The position numbers and the translations under genes were made by a program. Of a stretch of 64,000 nt of DNA, positions 48,257 to 57,124 are shown piece by piece (position 1 is the first letter of the stretch; every line of letters starts with the position of its first letter). This DNA comes from Rhodococcus sp. IEGM 1379. GTDB taxonomy: Bacteria > Actinomycetota > Actinomycetes > Mycobacteriales > Mycobacteriaceae. Under the pieces are notes generated by a model, which was not told the origin of the DNA, did not search any database, and saw only the letters and a program-made list of their open reading frames with translations. The stretch lies in NCBI RefSeq assembly GCF_030056815.1, contig NZ_JASHKR010000015.1, forward strand, positions 45,662 to 109,661. Reading direction: 5' to 3'.

Positions 48257-50265
48257 GCGGCCACCTCCTTGACTGTTGTTGTGGCGCGGGCAAATTCGCC
48301 CGCGGCAGACCAGGCTTCCCGCTCAGCTCCGAAAGCAAGCGCCTGACTGGCCCGGAACGCCGCGATGGGATCCGCGTTGTCGGTCAGGAACCGCTCATGT
48401 TCGGCGAGCGAGAAGGTGCCATCCGTGATCTGCACGCCGCCGGGCCCACCGGCCGCGGTCTCGGCGCGCAATTCGAGCAACTCATCCGGCTCGACGGGAT
48501 ACCAGGAAATTCGATCGAAAAAGCGCAGCAGCCACGGTGTTTCGTGCTCGAACGGACCGGATTTCTCGGGATAGCGGTGGTTCCAGACCTGCGTGGTGCG
48601 TCCCACGAACTGGTAACCGCCCGGCCCCTCCATGCCGTAAATGCACAGGTACGCACCGCCGATACCGACCGCGTTCTCGGGCGTCCAAGTGCGTGCCGGG
48701 TTGTACTTCGTCGTGACCAGTCGATGCCGCGGATCGAGCGGGGTAGCCACCGGCGCACCGAGATAAACATCGCCGAGTCCGAGCACAAGGTACTCGGCGT
48801 CGAAAACAGTGTCGAAGACATCGGCAACAGAGTCCAGTCCGTTCATCCGCCGAATGAACTCGATGTTCCACGGGCACCACGGCGCATCGGCGCGCACGCC
48901 GTGCATGTACCGCTTGATCGCTTCCCTCGTCGACGGGTCGTCCCAGGACAGGGGCATTCGCACCGACCGGCTGGGCACGACGAGTTCGGACGAGTCCGGG
49001 ATCTGCCCTTCGGCCTCCGCGAGGAGACCCATCAGCTTCGACACCGGGAGCACGTCCGGGTCGACGCGCACCTGCAGGGACCGGATACCCGGCGTGAGAT
49101 CGAGTAGGCCGGCAGGCTTTTCGGCCTCGAGTCGCTGATGCAGGGCGTGCGCACGCGCCCGAAGCGCGAGGTCGAGTGTCATGTCTCCGTATTCGACGAG
49201 CACGTTGTCGTCACCGGAGCGGCGGTAGGTCACCGCGGTTGCGCCGTCGCGTCGGGCGATCACGCCGTCATCTCCGTCGCCGCCGGCACCGAATACCGCC
49301 GGCTGACTTGCGCGACGACGCAGACCCAGTTGACGCTTCGACGCGGCACGCTCGGCCCGAATCGGTACGAACCGGATGGTGTCGCCGGGGCTGAGTTGTC
49401 CGAGCTTCCACCGTTCTGCCGACACGACGGTGACCGGGCAGACGAATCCACCGAGGCTCGGCCCGTCGGGTCCGAGCAGAATCGGAGTGTCACCGGTGAA
49501 ATCGAGCGCACCCACCGAGTAGGCGTTGTCGTGGATGTTCGAGGGGTGCAGGCCTGCCTCGCCGCCGTCACCGCGCGCCCAATCCGGCTGCGGACCGATC
49601 AACCGGACCCCGGTGCGGTCGGAGTTGAAGTGCACCTCGTAGTCCGTGGCGTACAGCGTGTCGATATCCTTGCGGGTGAAGAACTCCGGCGCACCGTGTG
49701 GTCCCTCGGTGACAGCGATCTCCCAGCGGCCTCCGATGACGGGCACGTGCTCCATCGGAACCGGCTGGGCGTCATCGGGATTGGAACGGCCGGCGCCACA
49801 GTGCAACACATCCCCCTCGCGTAGTGTCCGGCCCTCGAGACCGCCGAACTTGCCGAGGGTGAACGTCGCACCGCTGCCCAGGTAATCCGGCACGTCGATG
49901 CCGCCGCGCACCAGCACGTAAATTCGTAGTCCCGGTCCGGAGGCTGCCCCGACATCGAGAACGCCGCCGGCCGGAACCTGCACCGGCGCCCACGTCCGCA
50001 CCGGCACACCGTCCACCAGGACAGTGGCGGGTGCACCGGTGACGCAGACTTCCGTTGCCTCGGCGAAGCGCAATGCGGGACCGGCCATCGTGCACTCGAG
50101 TCCGGCTGCTCCCTCCTCGTTGCCGAGTGCAACGTTGCCCAGGCGGAAGGACAGATCGTCCATCGGCCCCGACGGGGGCACACCGATCTGCCAGTAGCCG
50201 ACACGACCGGGCCAGTCCTGGACTGTGCTCAGCATTCCGGGACGTTGCACGGTGATCTCGGTCAT
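48253..50265 (-). CDS. KipA-KipI fusion, urea/guanidine carboxylase carboxyltransferase-like
   Basis: A 670-residue fusion. The N-terminal KipA/AHS2 half (RPGMLSTVQDWPGRVGYWQIGVPPSGPMDD, residues ~8-37) and the C-terminal KipI/AHS1 half (TYRRSGDDNVLVEYGDM; WNIEFIRRMNGL; GGAYLCIYGMEGPGGYQFVGRTTQVWN) are both present. These form the carboxyltransferase part of urea/guanidine carboxylase, but the biotin carboxylase domain and the biotinyl-Lys domain are absent here and nowhere else in the window. The alternative is a 5-oxoprolinase-type function. Confidence 0.8.
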   Translation of the reverse strand: MTEITVQRPGMLSTVQDWPGRVGYWQIGVPPSGPMDDLSFRLGNVALGNEEGAAGLECTMAGPALRFAEATEVCVTGAPATVLVDGVPVRTWAPVQVPAGGVLDVGAASGPGLRIYVLVRGGIDVPDYLGSGATFTLGKFGGLEGRTLREGDVLHCGAGRSNPDDAQPVPMEHVPVIGGRWEIAVTEGPHGAPEFFTRKDIDTLYATDYEVHFNSDRTGVRLIGPQPDWARGDGGEAGLHPSNIHDNAYSVGALDFTGDTPILLGPDGPSLGGFVCPVTVVSAERWKLGQLSPGDTIRFVPIRAERAASKRQLGLRRRASQPAVFGAGGDGDDGVIARRDGATAVTYRRSGDDNVLVEYGDMTLDLALRARAHALHQRLEAEKPAGLLDLTPGIRSLQVRVDPDVLPVSKLMGLLAEAEGQIPDSSELVVPSRSVRMPLSWDDPSTREAIKRYMHGVRADAPWCPWNIEFIRRMNGLDSVADVFDTVFDAEYLVLGLGDVYLGAPVATPLDPRHRLVTTKYNPARTWTPENAVGIGGAYLCIYGMEGPGGYQFVGRTTQVWNHRYPEKSGPFEHETPWLLRFFDRISWYPVEPDELLELRAETAAGGPGGVQITDGTFSLAEHERFLTDNADPIAAFRASQALAFGAEREAWSAAGEFARATTTVKEVAA

Positions 50266-50915
50266 CGCTGCTCCTCGGGCCGGGTGACGATCATTCGCAC
50301 CGGAGTGGGGTCGAAACCGTTGCAGGGGTTGTTGATCTGGGGGCAGTTCGACACCAGCACCAGCGTGTCGATCTCGGCACGAAGTGCCAGCCGCTTACCG
50401 GGCGCAGACAGTCCGTCGACGATGCCGAGGGTGCCGTCTGCGTCGACCGGGACATTCATGAAGAAGTTGATATTCGAGACCAGGTCTCGTTTGCCCAGTC
50501 CCCACTTGGCACCTTCGATCAGAAAGTTCTCCACGCAGGCGTGTTGGTGCTTGGTGTGGTGGCCGTAGCGCAGGGTGTTCGACTCCTGGGAACAAGCGCC
50601 GCCGACGGTGTCGTGGTTTCCGACCTCGTCGCCGACCAGAGTCATCAGCGCCGTGCCGTCGTCAGCCCGAAGCACGGACCCCGTCGTGAGAAAAAGGTTG
50701 CGCTGTGCCGCAACGGTGGCCGCTGCCGAGTATCGGATGCCATGATCGTCAGCAGCATAGAAGAGAGAGTCGACGGCCTGATTGCCGTGCAGGTCCACGA
50801 TGGTCAGGATGTCGCCGGCCTGCACGATCGCGGACCAGGGCCCGCGCGCACCGACCGTCTCGTCGAGAATCACGGCGCCGGGGACGAGCGCGAGAGTGTC
50901 TACAGCGGTGGTCAT
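50262..50915 (-). CDS. DUF1989 protein, urea carboxylase-associated type 2
   Basis: A 217-residue protein of the DUF1989 family (DLHGNQAVDSLFYAADDHGIRYS, FLTTGSVL, VGGACSQESNTLRYG, HACVENFLIEGAKWGL, NINFFMNVPVDADG and VLVSNCPQINNPCNG with two Cys). In guanidine catabolism the two DUF1989 subunits form carboxyguanidine deiminase; from memory, this is the second subunit. It overlaps both neighbours by four bases. Confidence 0.88.
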   Translation of the reverse strand: MTTAVDTLALVPGAVILDETVGARGPWSAIVQAGDILTIVDLHGNQAVDSLFYAADDHGIRYSAAATVAAQRNLFLTTGSVLRADDGTALMTLVGDEVGNHDTVGGACSQESNTLRYGHHTKHQHACVENFLIEGAKWGLGKRDLVSNINFFMNVPVDADGTLGIVDGLSAPGKRLALRAEIDTLVLVSNCPQINNPCNGFDPTPVRMIVTRPEEQR

Positions 50916-51781
50916 TTGACGTCCCTTCCAAACTGGGCTTCATTGACGGGCATGACGGCGTTCCAGGCGTCCTCGGTATTGAGGACCGCGCGGAGATACT
51001 CGGGGTCGTTGTTCGGCAAGGATTCGAGGTCTGCAGGCGCAGCCCAGGCCAGGACTTCAAGTGCCGTAGTGCTGAACGTGGGTTCCGGGTCGAGAGGGTG
51101 GGCGGTATTCGCGATCAGCACGATCACCGGCAGGTGGATCAACAGTTCCAGTTCCCTGCCGGCACCGGCATTTCCGGTGCTGACAAGCGCACCGTCAGGT
51201 TCGACCCGTACTCCGTGGAAAAAGGTGAGCACCGGAGGAAGGTCGCGGGCAGTCAGGCCGTGCTTGGCTGCCGCCAGCGTCAGAAGTTCTCGGCCGGCGG
51301 GTGCGTCCGAGTGCACGGATCCCTCGCCGTACTTCGCTGTGTTCGTGGCCAATGACGTACTTCCGCAGAATGCGTCGTGGTGACCGGAGGTGTCGGCAAC
51401 GACGGTGGCCAGAACTCGGCCTTGATCGGAGAGCAGCGGATGGCCGACGCTCAGGTACGCCTGCCACGGCACCTTGACGGTGTCGGCGATATTGAGTCGC
51501 TCGTGTGGGGCATCGGTCCGGTAGAGCAACAGGTTCGCACACGCGCTGCCGTCGATGTCGCGCAACCGGATTCGAGTGCCACGGGCCAGCACCTTCGAGG
51601 TGTACCGACCGCCGGGCACGGTCTCCGCCCAGGTCAGCCGGTCGGCATCGATGCCGGCGGGAGATGCGGGCCAGTGAGAGGCAGGTAGGACGGGCATCGC
51701 GTTGGTGATCGCGCCGGCTTGCGAGCGGGCATGGTCGCGAGCGGCCGCCGTTGTGTCGGTCTGGGTACTGCTTGTGGTCAC
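50912..51781 (-). CDS. DUF1989 protein, urea carboxylase-associated type 1
   Basis: A 289-residue DUF1989 protein starting at GTG 51781, which overlaps the permease stop as GTGA. It shares with its partner the core VLARGTRIRLRDIDGSACANLLLYRT, HHDAFCGSTSLATNTAKYGEG, LTFFHGVRVEPDG and VLIANTAHPLDPEP. Expected partner in a heteromeric deiminase acting between the carboxylase and allophanate hydrolase. The N-terminal ~28 residues are poorly conserved. Confidence 0.88.
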   Translation of the reverse strand: MTTSSTQTDTTAAARDHARSQAGAITNAMPVLPASHWPASPAGIDADRLTWAETVPGGRYTSKVLARGTRIRLRDIDGSACANLLLYRTDAPHERLNIADTVKVPWQAYLSVGHPLLSDQGRVLATVVADTSGHHDAFCGSTSLATNTAKYGEGSVHSDAPAGRELLTLAAAKHGLTARDLPPVLTFFHGVRVEPDGALVSTGNAGAGRELELLIHLPVIVLIANTAHPLDPEPTFSTTALEVLAWAAPADLESLPNNDPEYLRAVLNTEDAWNAVMPVNEAQFGRDVK

Positions 51782-53301
51782 TTCGTGGCTCCAATCGTGA
51801 CGGGGTTCGGAACGGTTTTTCCGCGCGGGTAGCAGAGACTGCCCACCAGGACGACGGCAACAATGGTGATCGGTGCGGCCCATTGCAGGATGGGCATGTC
51901 ACCGGAGGGATTGAAGATTTCTGCGCGCGGCCAGGACAGGTTGATCACCATCGCTGCGCCGTAGAGCACCGCGGCAATGTTGATCGGGATGCCGAAGACG
52001 CCCAGCGAGAACAACTTGCGGCCCTCGGAGTCGTACTGGACGTCCCCGTACGGCCAGCCCTGCAACCGGCGACGCAGCAGCGGAACGGTAACCATGAGGT
52101 AGGCCAGATAGATGAGCACGATGCATACGCTCGACAGAGTGGTGAAGATTGCCGAGTTTCCGACGTTTACGGCAAGTACCAGGATGCAGGCGATCCCGAT
52201 CAGTACCGACGGAGCGATCGGAGTTCCGGTGCGGGCATTGACTTTCGAGAGAGTCTTCGATGCGGGCAGCCGGCCGTCGCGGGCCATCGAGAACATCAGC
52301 CGGGATGCCGCGGTCTGGATCGCGAGGGTGCACACGAAGACCGCGATCGCAACGTCGATCAGCAGCAGGGTTCCCCACGGGGAGGTCAGGATCGCGCCGA
52401 GCACGTACGGCAGACCTTCGCTGGCGAGTCGACCATCGGTCAGGCTCGGAGCCGCCATCAGCGCGCCGACGATCATCAGGCCGCCGCCGAGAGCGGACAC
52501 CGACAGTGCAAGGCGGATGGTCCGCGGTGCGACACGGCGGGGATTACGGGTCTCTTCAGCGAGCTCGCCCGCCGAGCCGAAGCCAACCATGACGTATGCG
52601 GCCATCAAGCCGGAGACGATCCAGGCCCAGATGTAACCGGGCTCGGTGCCGGCGGCGCCCGTATCGAACACAACCTGCGGGCCGCGCTGAGCATGTGTGA
52701 AGAACATCCCGACCACCGCGATGACGCCGATGATCTCGCAGGTCACGCCAATGTTGTTGATGCGCGACATCCAGTTGACACCGACGCAGTTGATCGCCGT
52801 AGTGAGCACCAACAGCACCGAACCGAGCAGTACCGCGTTGGTCGCACCGCTCGACGAGGTGAGTGAGCTGTCGTCGCCGACGATCTGGAATCCGCTCCAC
52901 ACATTCGGCAGAACCACCTGCAGTGCGATGGCCGCGGCCGAAGCAGTGACGATCTGCGCGATGATCATGAACCAGCCAGCGAACCATCCGATGATCTCGC
53001 CGCCCATCCGCCGTGCCCACTGGTAGATTGCCCCCGAAATCGGGTACCGCGCAGCAAGTTCGGCAAAACACAGCGCGACCATGAACTGGCCGAGGAACAC
53101 GCAAGGCCAGGTCCAGAAAAACGCGGGTCCCGCGAAACCGAAGCCGAGCCCGAACAGTTGGAAGATCGTGGTCAGGATGGAGACGAACGAGAAGCCTGCC
53201 GCGAACGAGGCAAACTTGCCGAGCGAGCGATGCAGTTGCTGCTCGTAGCCGAACTCGGCGAGGTCGTTGTCGTCGCTGGGCTTAGGTGCCGCGATCGTCA
53301 T
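51778..53301 (-). CDS. APC-family amino acid/amine permease
   Basis: A 507-residue transporter with about twelve helices. The APC features GFAFVSILTTIFQLFGLGFGFAGP, the conserved NDL start of the soluble head, and AVAFCTL-like helices are seen, with the family loop LAARYPISGAIYQWARRMGG in the first third. AGGAGA lies five bases before the ATG. Leads the coupled operon of five genes and presumably brings in the nitrogen substrate (guanidine, urea or an amine). Confidence 0.9.
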   Translation of the reverse strand: MTIAAPKPSDDNDLAEFGYEQQLHRSLGKFASFAAGFSFVSILTTIFQLFGLGFGFAGPAFFWTWPCVFLGQFMVALCFAELAARYPISGAIYQWARRMGGEIIGWFAGWFMIIAQIVTASAAAIALQVVLPNVWSGFQIVGDDSSLTSSSGATNAVLLGSVLLVLTTAINCVGVNWMSRINNIGVTCEIIGVIAVVGMFFTHAQRGPQVVFDTGAAGTEPGYIWAWIVSGLMAAYVMVGFGSAGELAEETRNPRRVAPRTIRLALSVSALGGGLMIVGALMAAPSLTDGRLASEGLPYVLGAILTSPWGTLLLIDVAIAVFVCTLAIQTAASRLMFSMARDGRLPASKTLSKVNARTGTPIAPSVLIGIACILVLAVNVGNSAIFTTLSSVCIVLIYLAYLMVTVPLLRRRLQGWPYGDVQYDSEGRKLFSLGVFGIPINIAAVLYGAAMVINLSWPRAEIFNPSGDMPILQWAAPITIVAVVLVGSLCYPRGKTVPNPVTIGATK

Positions 53302-53493
53302 GGGTTCTCCTGAGAGGAACGGTGGGCGGTATTTCTGTCAGTTGATAGTTTTCCGTCGCTTCGTTCCCACGCGGTGTCCCGCACGTTTCGCCGTGTAGCA
53401 ATTACGTTGCGAGTCGATGACTTCCGTTAACGACGCGTTTCCGAACCCTCACAGCGGCAGTCGGTGACGCGGGGCGACGCGGCACAGCCTTAG

Positions 53494-54888
53494 ATGAAGG
53501 ACATGAACGTCGTCCGCGATCCATCCATGCGCCCGGTCGGTGAGCTGTTGCGCGGACCGGCACTGACCTGCACGCCCCAAGCAACTGCCGCCGACGCCGC
53601 CCGCGCCATGACATCCGCGAGCCGCCGCTACGTACTCGTTCCACTCGGCGACGGCCGGCTCGGCATCTTCACGGACGGAGACCTGCGCCGGCGGGTCGTC
53701 GCTGCCGGGCTTGGTACGACAACTCCCATCGCCGAGGTGATGACCACCCCCGTGCAGACGGCGACCGCCGACAGACTGGGCGCGGACGTGCTGCTCGACA
53801 TGCTCGAACGTGGCATCCGGCACCTACCGATATTGTCCGAACGCGGGGACGTCTTGGGTGTGGTCGAGGACGCCGACCTGTTTGCTACCGCTACTCGGAG
53901 CGGATTCCTACTGCGAGGCAGCATTTCCCGCGCGGCCGATGCGGACGAACTGGTGGCTGCGACGGCGCGGATACCGGAGCTCGTGGTCGGACTGTGGCGA
54001 GCGCGAATAGCGGCGCTCGACGTCAGCGCCATCACGTCGGTGATCATGGACGCCACTGTCACCCGCGCTGCCATTCTGCTCGCGGATTCAGGGTCCACCT
54101 GGCTCTCTCTCGGCAGTATCGCCCGCCGCGAAGCCATGCCGAGCTCCGACGTCGACAGCGCCCTGATCTGGGCAGACGGCAATCCGGAACGGCAGGCTCG
54201 CGAACTCGGGTACGGAAATCGGGTGCATGCACTGTTGGAACGCTGCGGGCTCCCTTCGGACGCCAACGGGGCGATTGCGTCGAGTTCGAGGTTCGCTCGT
54301 TCCGAATCCGATTGGCTGCGCGGGCTGGAAGGCTGGCTCGCTGATCCGTACGCCGATCAGGGCGTAGTCATGGTGTCGCTGCTCGCCGACAGCCGCGTCG
54401 CGTTCGGCCACAACCGGCTCGCCCTGTCCCCCGCCGTCTTCGAGCGACTGGGTCCGGACTCACTGCGATTGCTGCTGAAGGACGCCGTCGAAGGCAAGGC
54501 CCGGATGCACTCGCTTCGCGAACGACTCACCCGCCGAGCCAATACTGTCGACATCAAAGCGCAGGGCGTCATGCCGATCGTGAACATCGCGCGCTGGGCC
54601 GGGCTGGCGGCCGGCTGCACCGACCCGTCCACCGCGGTTCGGTTGCGAACTGCAGCCGGCGCTGGGGTATTGCCGGACGACGACGCAGCAGTGCTCGCGG
54701 AGTCGTTCGACGCGCTGGCCCAGATCCGGCTGCGGCACCAGTGCGAGCAGATCGACCGCGGCGAAACTCCGACCGACGTCACCCAACTGGACTCCCTGAC
54801 ACCGCTGCATCGGAGCCTGCTCGCGAGTGCGGTTCGCGAGATCGCCGGGGTGCAGCGCAAACTCGCCTACGCGGGACCACCCGCATGA
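53494..54888 (+). CDS. CBS-domain/DUF294 putative nucleotidyltransferase (copy 2)
   Basis: A 464-residue paralog of the 13115-14545 protein. CBS motifs (GIFTDGDLRRRVV, VVEDADLFATAT) are followed by the nucleotidyltransferase pattern GSIARREAMPSSDVDSALIWADG and the conserved VMPIVNIARWAGLAAGC and AVREIAGVQRKLAYA. It is divergent from the permease operon (about 190 bp between starts) and overlaps the Fic gene by four bases, so two nucleotide-transferring proteins are co-expressed. ATG 53503 is an alternative start. Confidence 0.88.
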   Translation: MKDMNVVRDPSMRPVGELLRGPALTCTPQATAADAARAMTSASRRYVLVPLGDGRLGIFTDGDLRRRVVAAGLGTTTPIAEVMTTPVQTATADRLGADVLLDMLERGIRHLPILSERGDVLGVVEDADLFATATRSGFLLRGSISRAADADELVAATARIPELVVGLWRARIAALDVSAITSVIMDATVTRAAILLADSGSTWLSLGSIARREAMPSSDVDSALIWADGNPERQARELGYGNRVHALLERCGLPSDANGAIASSSRFARSESDWLRGLEGWLADPYADQGVVMVSLLADSRVAFGHNRLALSPAVFERLGPDSLRLLLKDAVEGKARMHSLRERLTRRANTVDIKAQGVMPIVNIARWAGLAAGCTDPSTAVRLRTAAGAGVLPDDDAAVLAESFDALAQIRLRHQCEQIDRGETPTDVTQLDSLTPLHRSLLASAVREIAGVQRKLAYAGPPA

Positions 54889-55703
54889 CGGAACTGACCG
54901 CCACACAGCGGCACGCGGTCCGTCAGACCGTGGCCGCCGAACGGCTCGAGGGATGGCAGCCACACCGCGAAATCCTGACCGATCTGAATGAACTGGCCAC
55001 CGGCACACTCACGTACGAGGACTACATCGAACGTCACCGCCGAGACGCCGCCGCTCGACCGGTCCCGCACCGGCGACGACGAATAGCGCTACCCCGCCCG
55101 TACCTGGTCACGGGAACCACTGTGCTGCGCAACAACTTCGGATTTCGGGACTCTGCCCAACTGCGGGACGTCGAGTTCGCCGCGACGGCAGCCCGGCTGC
55201 TACAGGCCCACCTTCGGCCCGTACCGTCGCCACGATTGGTGGACGCCGACCATATCTTCGGGCTGCACCGGCATGTTTTCGGCGACGTATTCGGCTGGGC
55301 GGGGCAACAACGCATCGTCGATATCACCAAGAACGGCGACACCTTCGCACCACTCGGGGCGATCGGCCGCTACCTGCGTGAGGTCGAGATCGCGGTAGCC
55401 GCGACGGACTGGCATCGCGTCGACCGGGGCCGCCTCGCGTACGCATTGGCAACCGTCTACGTCACCTACAACCATGCGCATCCCTTTCGTGAGGGCAACG
55501 GCCGCACCGGCACCCTGCTGCTGCACCAGCTCACCAGATCGACCAGATTCCTCCTGGACCTGTCGAGCATCGATGCGGCGGAATGGGTTGCCAGCTCGCA
55601 AGACTCGGCCCCATTCCGCCGCACCGGCGCACCGTCGCCGCGCCCGCTGATCCCGCTGCTGCGACGCGCGCTCGTGGACCGCCGTGATGGAAGGATGGTG
55701 TGA
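54885..55703 (+). CDS. Fic-domain protein with fused inhibitory helix
   Basis: A 272-residue protein. The Fic motif HPFREGNGRTG is complete (His199), as is the flap region GDTFAPLGAIGRYL. The N-terminal ~60 residues resemble a VbhA-type antitoxin (ERLEGWQPHREILTDLNELATGTLTYEDYIER), but the inhibitory helix has Ala18 where S/T is usual in [S/T]xxxE[G/N] (AERLEG). Fic proteins AMPylate targets. The Fic gene is coupled both upstream (ATGA) and to the TetR gene. Confidence 0.9.
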   Translation: MTELTATQRHAVRQTVAAERLEGWQPHREILTDLNELATGTLTYEDYIERHRRDAAARPVPHRRRRIALPRPYLVTGTTVLRNNFGFRDSAQLRDVEFAATAARLLQAHLRPVPSPRLVDADHIFGLHRHVFGDVFGWAGQQRIVDITKNGDTFAPLGAIGRYLREVEIAVAATDWHRVDRGRLAYALATVYVTYNHAHPFREGNGRTGTLLLHQLTRSTRFLLDLSSIDAAEWVASSQDSAPFRRTGAPSPRPLIPLLRRALVDRRDGRMV

Positions 55704-56386
55704 TGACCACTACCGGAGCGGGCCGTCCGAGGCTGTCGACACGCAAGCGTCCCGGAGCAACTGCACGCGACGAGATTCTGGATGCGGCGGCCGAATTCTT
55801 CACAACCGGCGGGTTCACCACCACATCGACGCGGATGATCGCCGATGCGGTGGGCATCAGACAGGCATCTCTCTATCACCACTTCGCGAACAAGGAAGAC
55901 CTGCTGGCAGCACTGCTCGTAGAGACGGTCACCTCCCCCGTCGCATTCGCACAGCAACTATCGGAGAGTGAGGAACCTGCCACCGTGCGTATGTACGCCC
56001 TGACATGGTTCGACGCCCATCAACTGGCGACCTCGCGATGGAATCTCGGCGCCCTGTACCTACTACCTGAGCTGCGAACCGAACGGTTCGAGCCGTTCCG
56101 CGCCCAACGCAGGATACTCATGGACCTCTACACCGAATTCGCCGAGGACGCGCTGGTTCAGATCGATCCACGGCGCGATGTCGACATCCGTACCGCTCAG
56201 TTGCCGTTCCGTCTCGTCGAGACCGTGATCAACACAAGGTCGGACGTCGAGGCGGAAAGCGCCGGCACCCCACCGTCTCCCGACGTTATCGCGGACGCGG
56301 CAATGAGGGTCCTGGGGTGGACGGGATCTATCGATGAACTCACTTCTCGCACGACGACACTGATCGCTGAGTACGCAGAACGATAG
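55703..56386 (+). CDS. TetR-family transcriptional regulator
   Basis: A 227-residue TetR: DEILDAAAEFFTTGGFTTTSTRMIADAVGIRQASLYHHFANKEDLLAALL is the helix-turn-helix head, followed by a large ligand domain with no recognisable subfamily. ATG 55703 overlaps the Fic stop (TGATG); GTG 55700 is an alternative. It ends a three-gene coupled module and could sense an inducer of the divergent nitrogen operon. Confidence 0.92.
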   Translation: MTTTGAGRPRLSTRKRPGATARDEILDAAAEFFTTGGFTTTSTRMIADAVGIRQASLYHHFANKEDLLAALLVETVTSPVAFAQQLSESEEPATVRMYALTWFDAHQLATSRWNLGALYLLPELRTERFEPFRAQRRILMDLYTEFAEDALVQIDPRRDVDIRTAQLPFRLVETVINTRSDVEAESAGTPPSPDVIADAAMRVLGWTGSIDELTSRTTTLIAEYAER

Positions 56387-56408
56387 CGCGGAGACGTTCC
56401 CCATCTCG

Positions 56409-56693
56409 CTACTGACCAAAAGTGAAGCGCAGGTTTTGATTGATGAGTTCGTTCACGCTGCCATTCGGTGGACCAGCGAAATCGAAGCGGATTCGTGCAT
56501 CTGGGCGGGACGGCCAGATCGAGGTCCATACGACGAGATCCGGTTCGATGGCTTCTGCGATCGTGGGTCGCAGCTCGTCGTCGTGCAGGATGAGCCACGG
56601 ACGCGCGGGGTCACGATCAGGACTAACGAGAGCTTCGTAGACGATGTGACGCGGCGGTGGTTGGGTGCGACATCGGCTGGCAATTTCAGGCAT
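56409..56693 (-). CDS. SRPBCC-like protein, apparently internally shortened
   Basis: A 94-residue product. The N-terminal part (PPPRHIVYEALVSPDRDPARPWLILHDDEL, VVWTSIWPSRPDARIRFDF) and the last 15 residues (VNELINQNLRFTFGQ) look like the ends of an actinobacterial SRPBCC protein of about 130-150 residues. The core strand between DFAGPP and SVNELIN, usually with a GGT-LRWTL segment, is missing. It is probably a decayed or trimmed gene; I recall the family without a search. Confidence 0.5.
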   Translation of the reverse strand: MPEIASRCRTQPPPRHIVYEALVSPDRDPARPWLILHDDELRPTIAEAIEPDLVVWTSIWPSRPDARIRFDFAGPPNGSVNELINQNLRFTFGQ

Positions 56694-56705
56694 GACGAAC
56701 TGTAG

Positions 56706-57029
56706 CTAGGCTCCGATGTATCCGGTCGCGGGGTTGATCTGGAGGAGGAAGTCGCGGATCGACTCGCGATGCTCGTCAATCGTGGCGGGCTCAAGTGCAG
56801 CGGTTGGTGAGTTCGCTAGGTCCAGAACGCTGCCATAGGCCACGTGCCGAGAGCTTGAAAATCCGTACCCTTTGTTCGGTCCGGATTCCCAGTCGTAGTC
56901 ACATGCGCCCGGTTCGTCTGGACGAAGCGTCACTGTGGAGATCTCCCAGTCGACAGTCAAGGCGAACGGCCCATTATCTGCAGTCGGACGGCTGTCACCC
57001 GCCAACTCGTCGCGTTCCTCGGTATTCAT
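56706..57029 (-). CDS. Hypothetical soluble protein
   Basis: A 107-residue acidic protein (TVDWEISTVTLRPDEPGACDYDWESGPNKGYGFSSS). No signal peptide, membrane segment or known motif. It lies 12 bp upstream of the SRPBCC-like gene in the same direction and may share its transcript. I do not recognise it. Confidence 0.5.
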   Translation of the reverse strand: MNTEERDELAGDSRPTADNGPFALTVDWEISTVTLRPDEPGACDYDWESGPNKGYGFSSSRHVAYGSVLDLANSPTAALEPATIDEHRESIRDFLLQINPATGYIGA

Positions 57030-57124
57030 CATCCGAGCCTGTCACAAGAGTGCACACTGGTCTCCCGAATTATCTCGACCGCAGCGCCTCTCACCTCCGT
57101 AAATCGCCTAAGAATGACCACACT

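Noticed and set aside
53302..53493. Guanidine riboswitch before the permease operon
   Set aside because: None of the conserved ykkC-type segments or ACGR hairpin pairs could be recognised in this leader.
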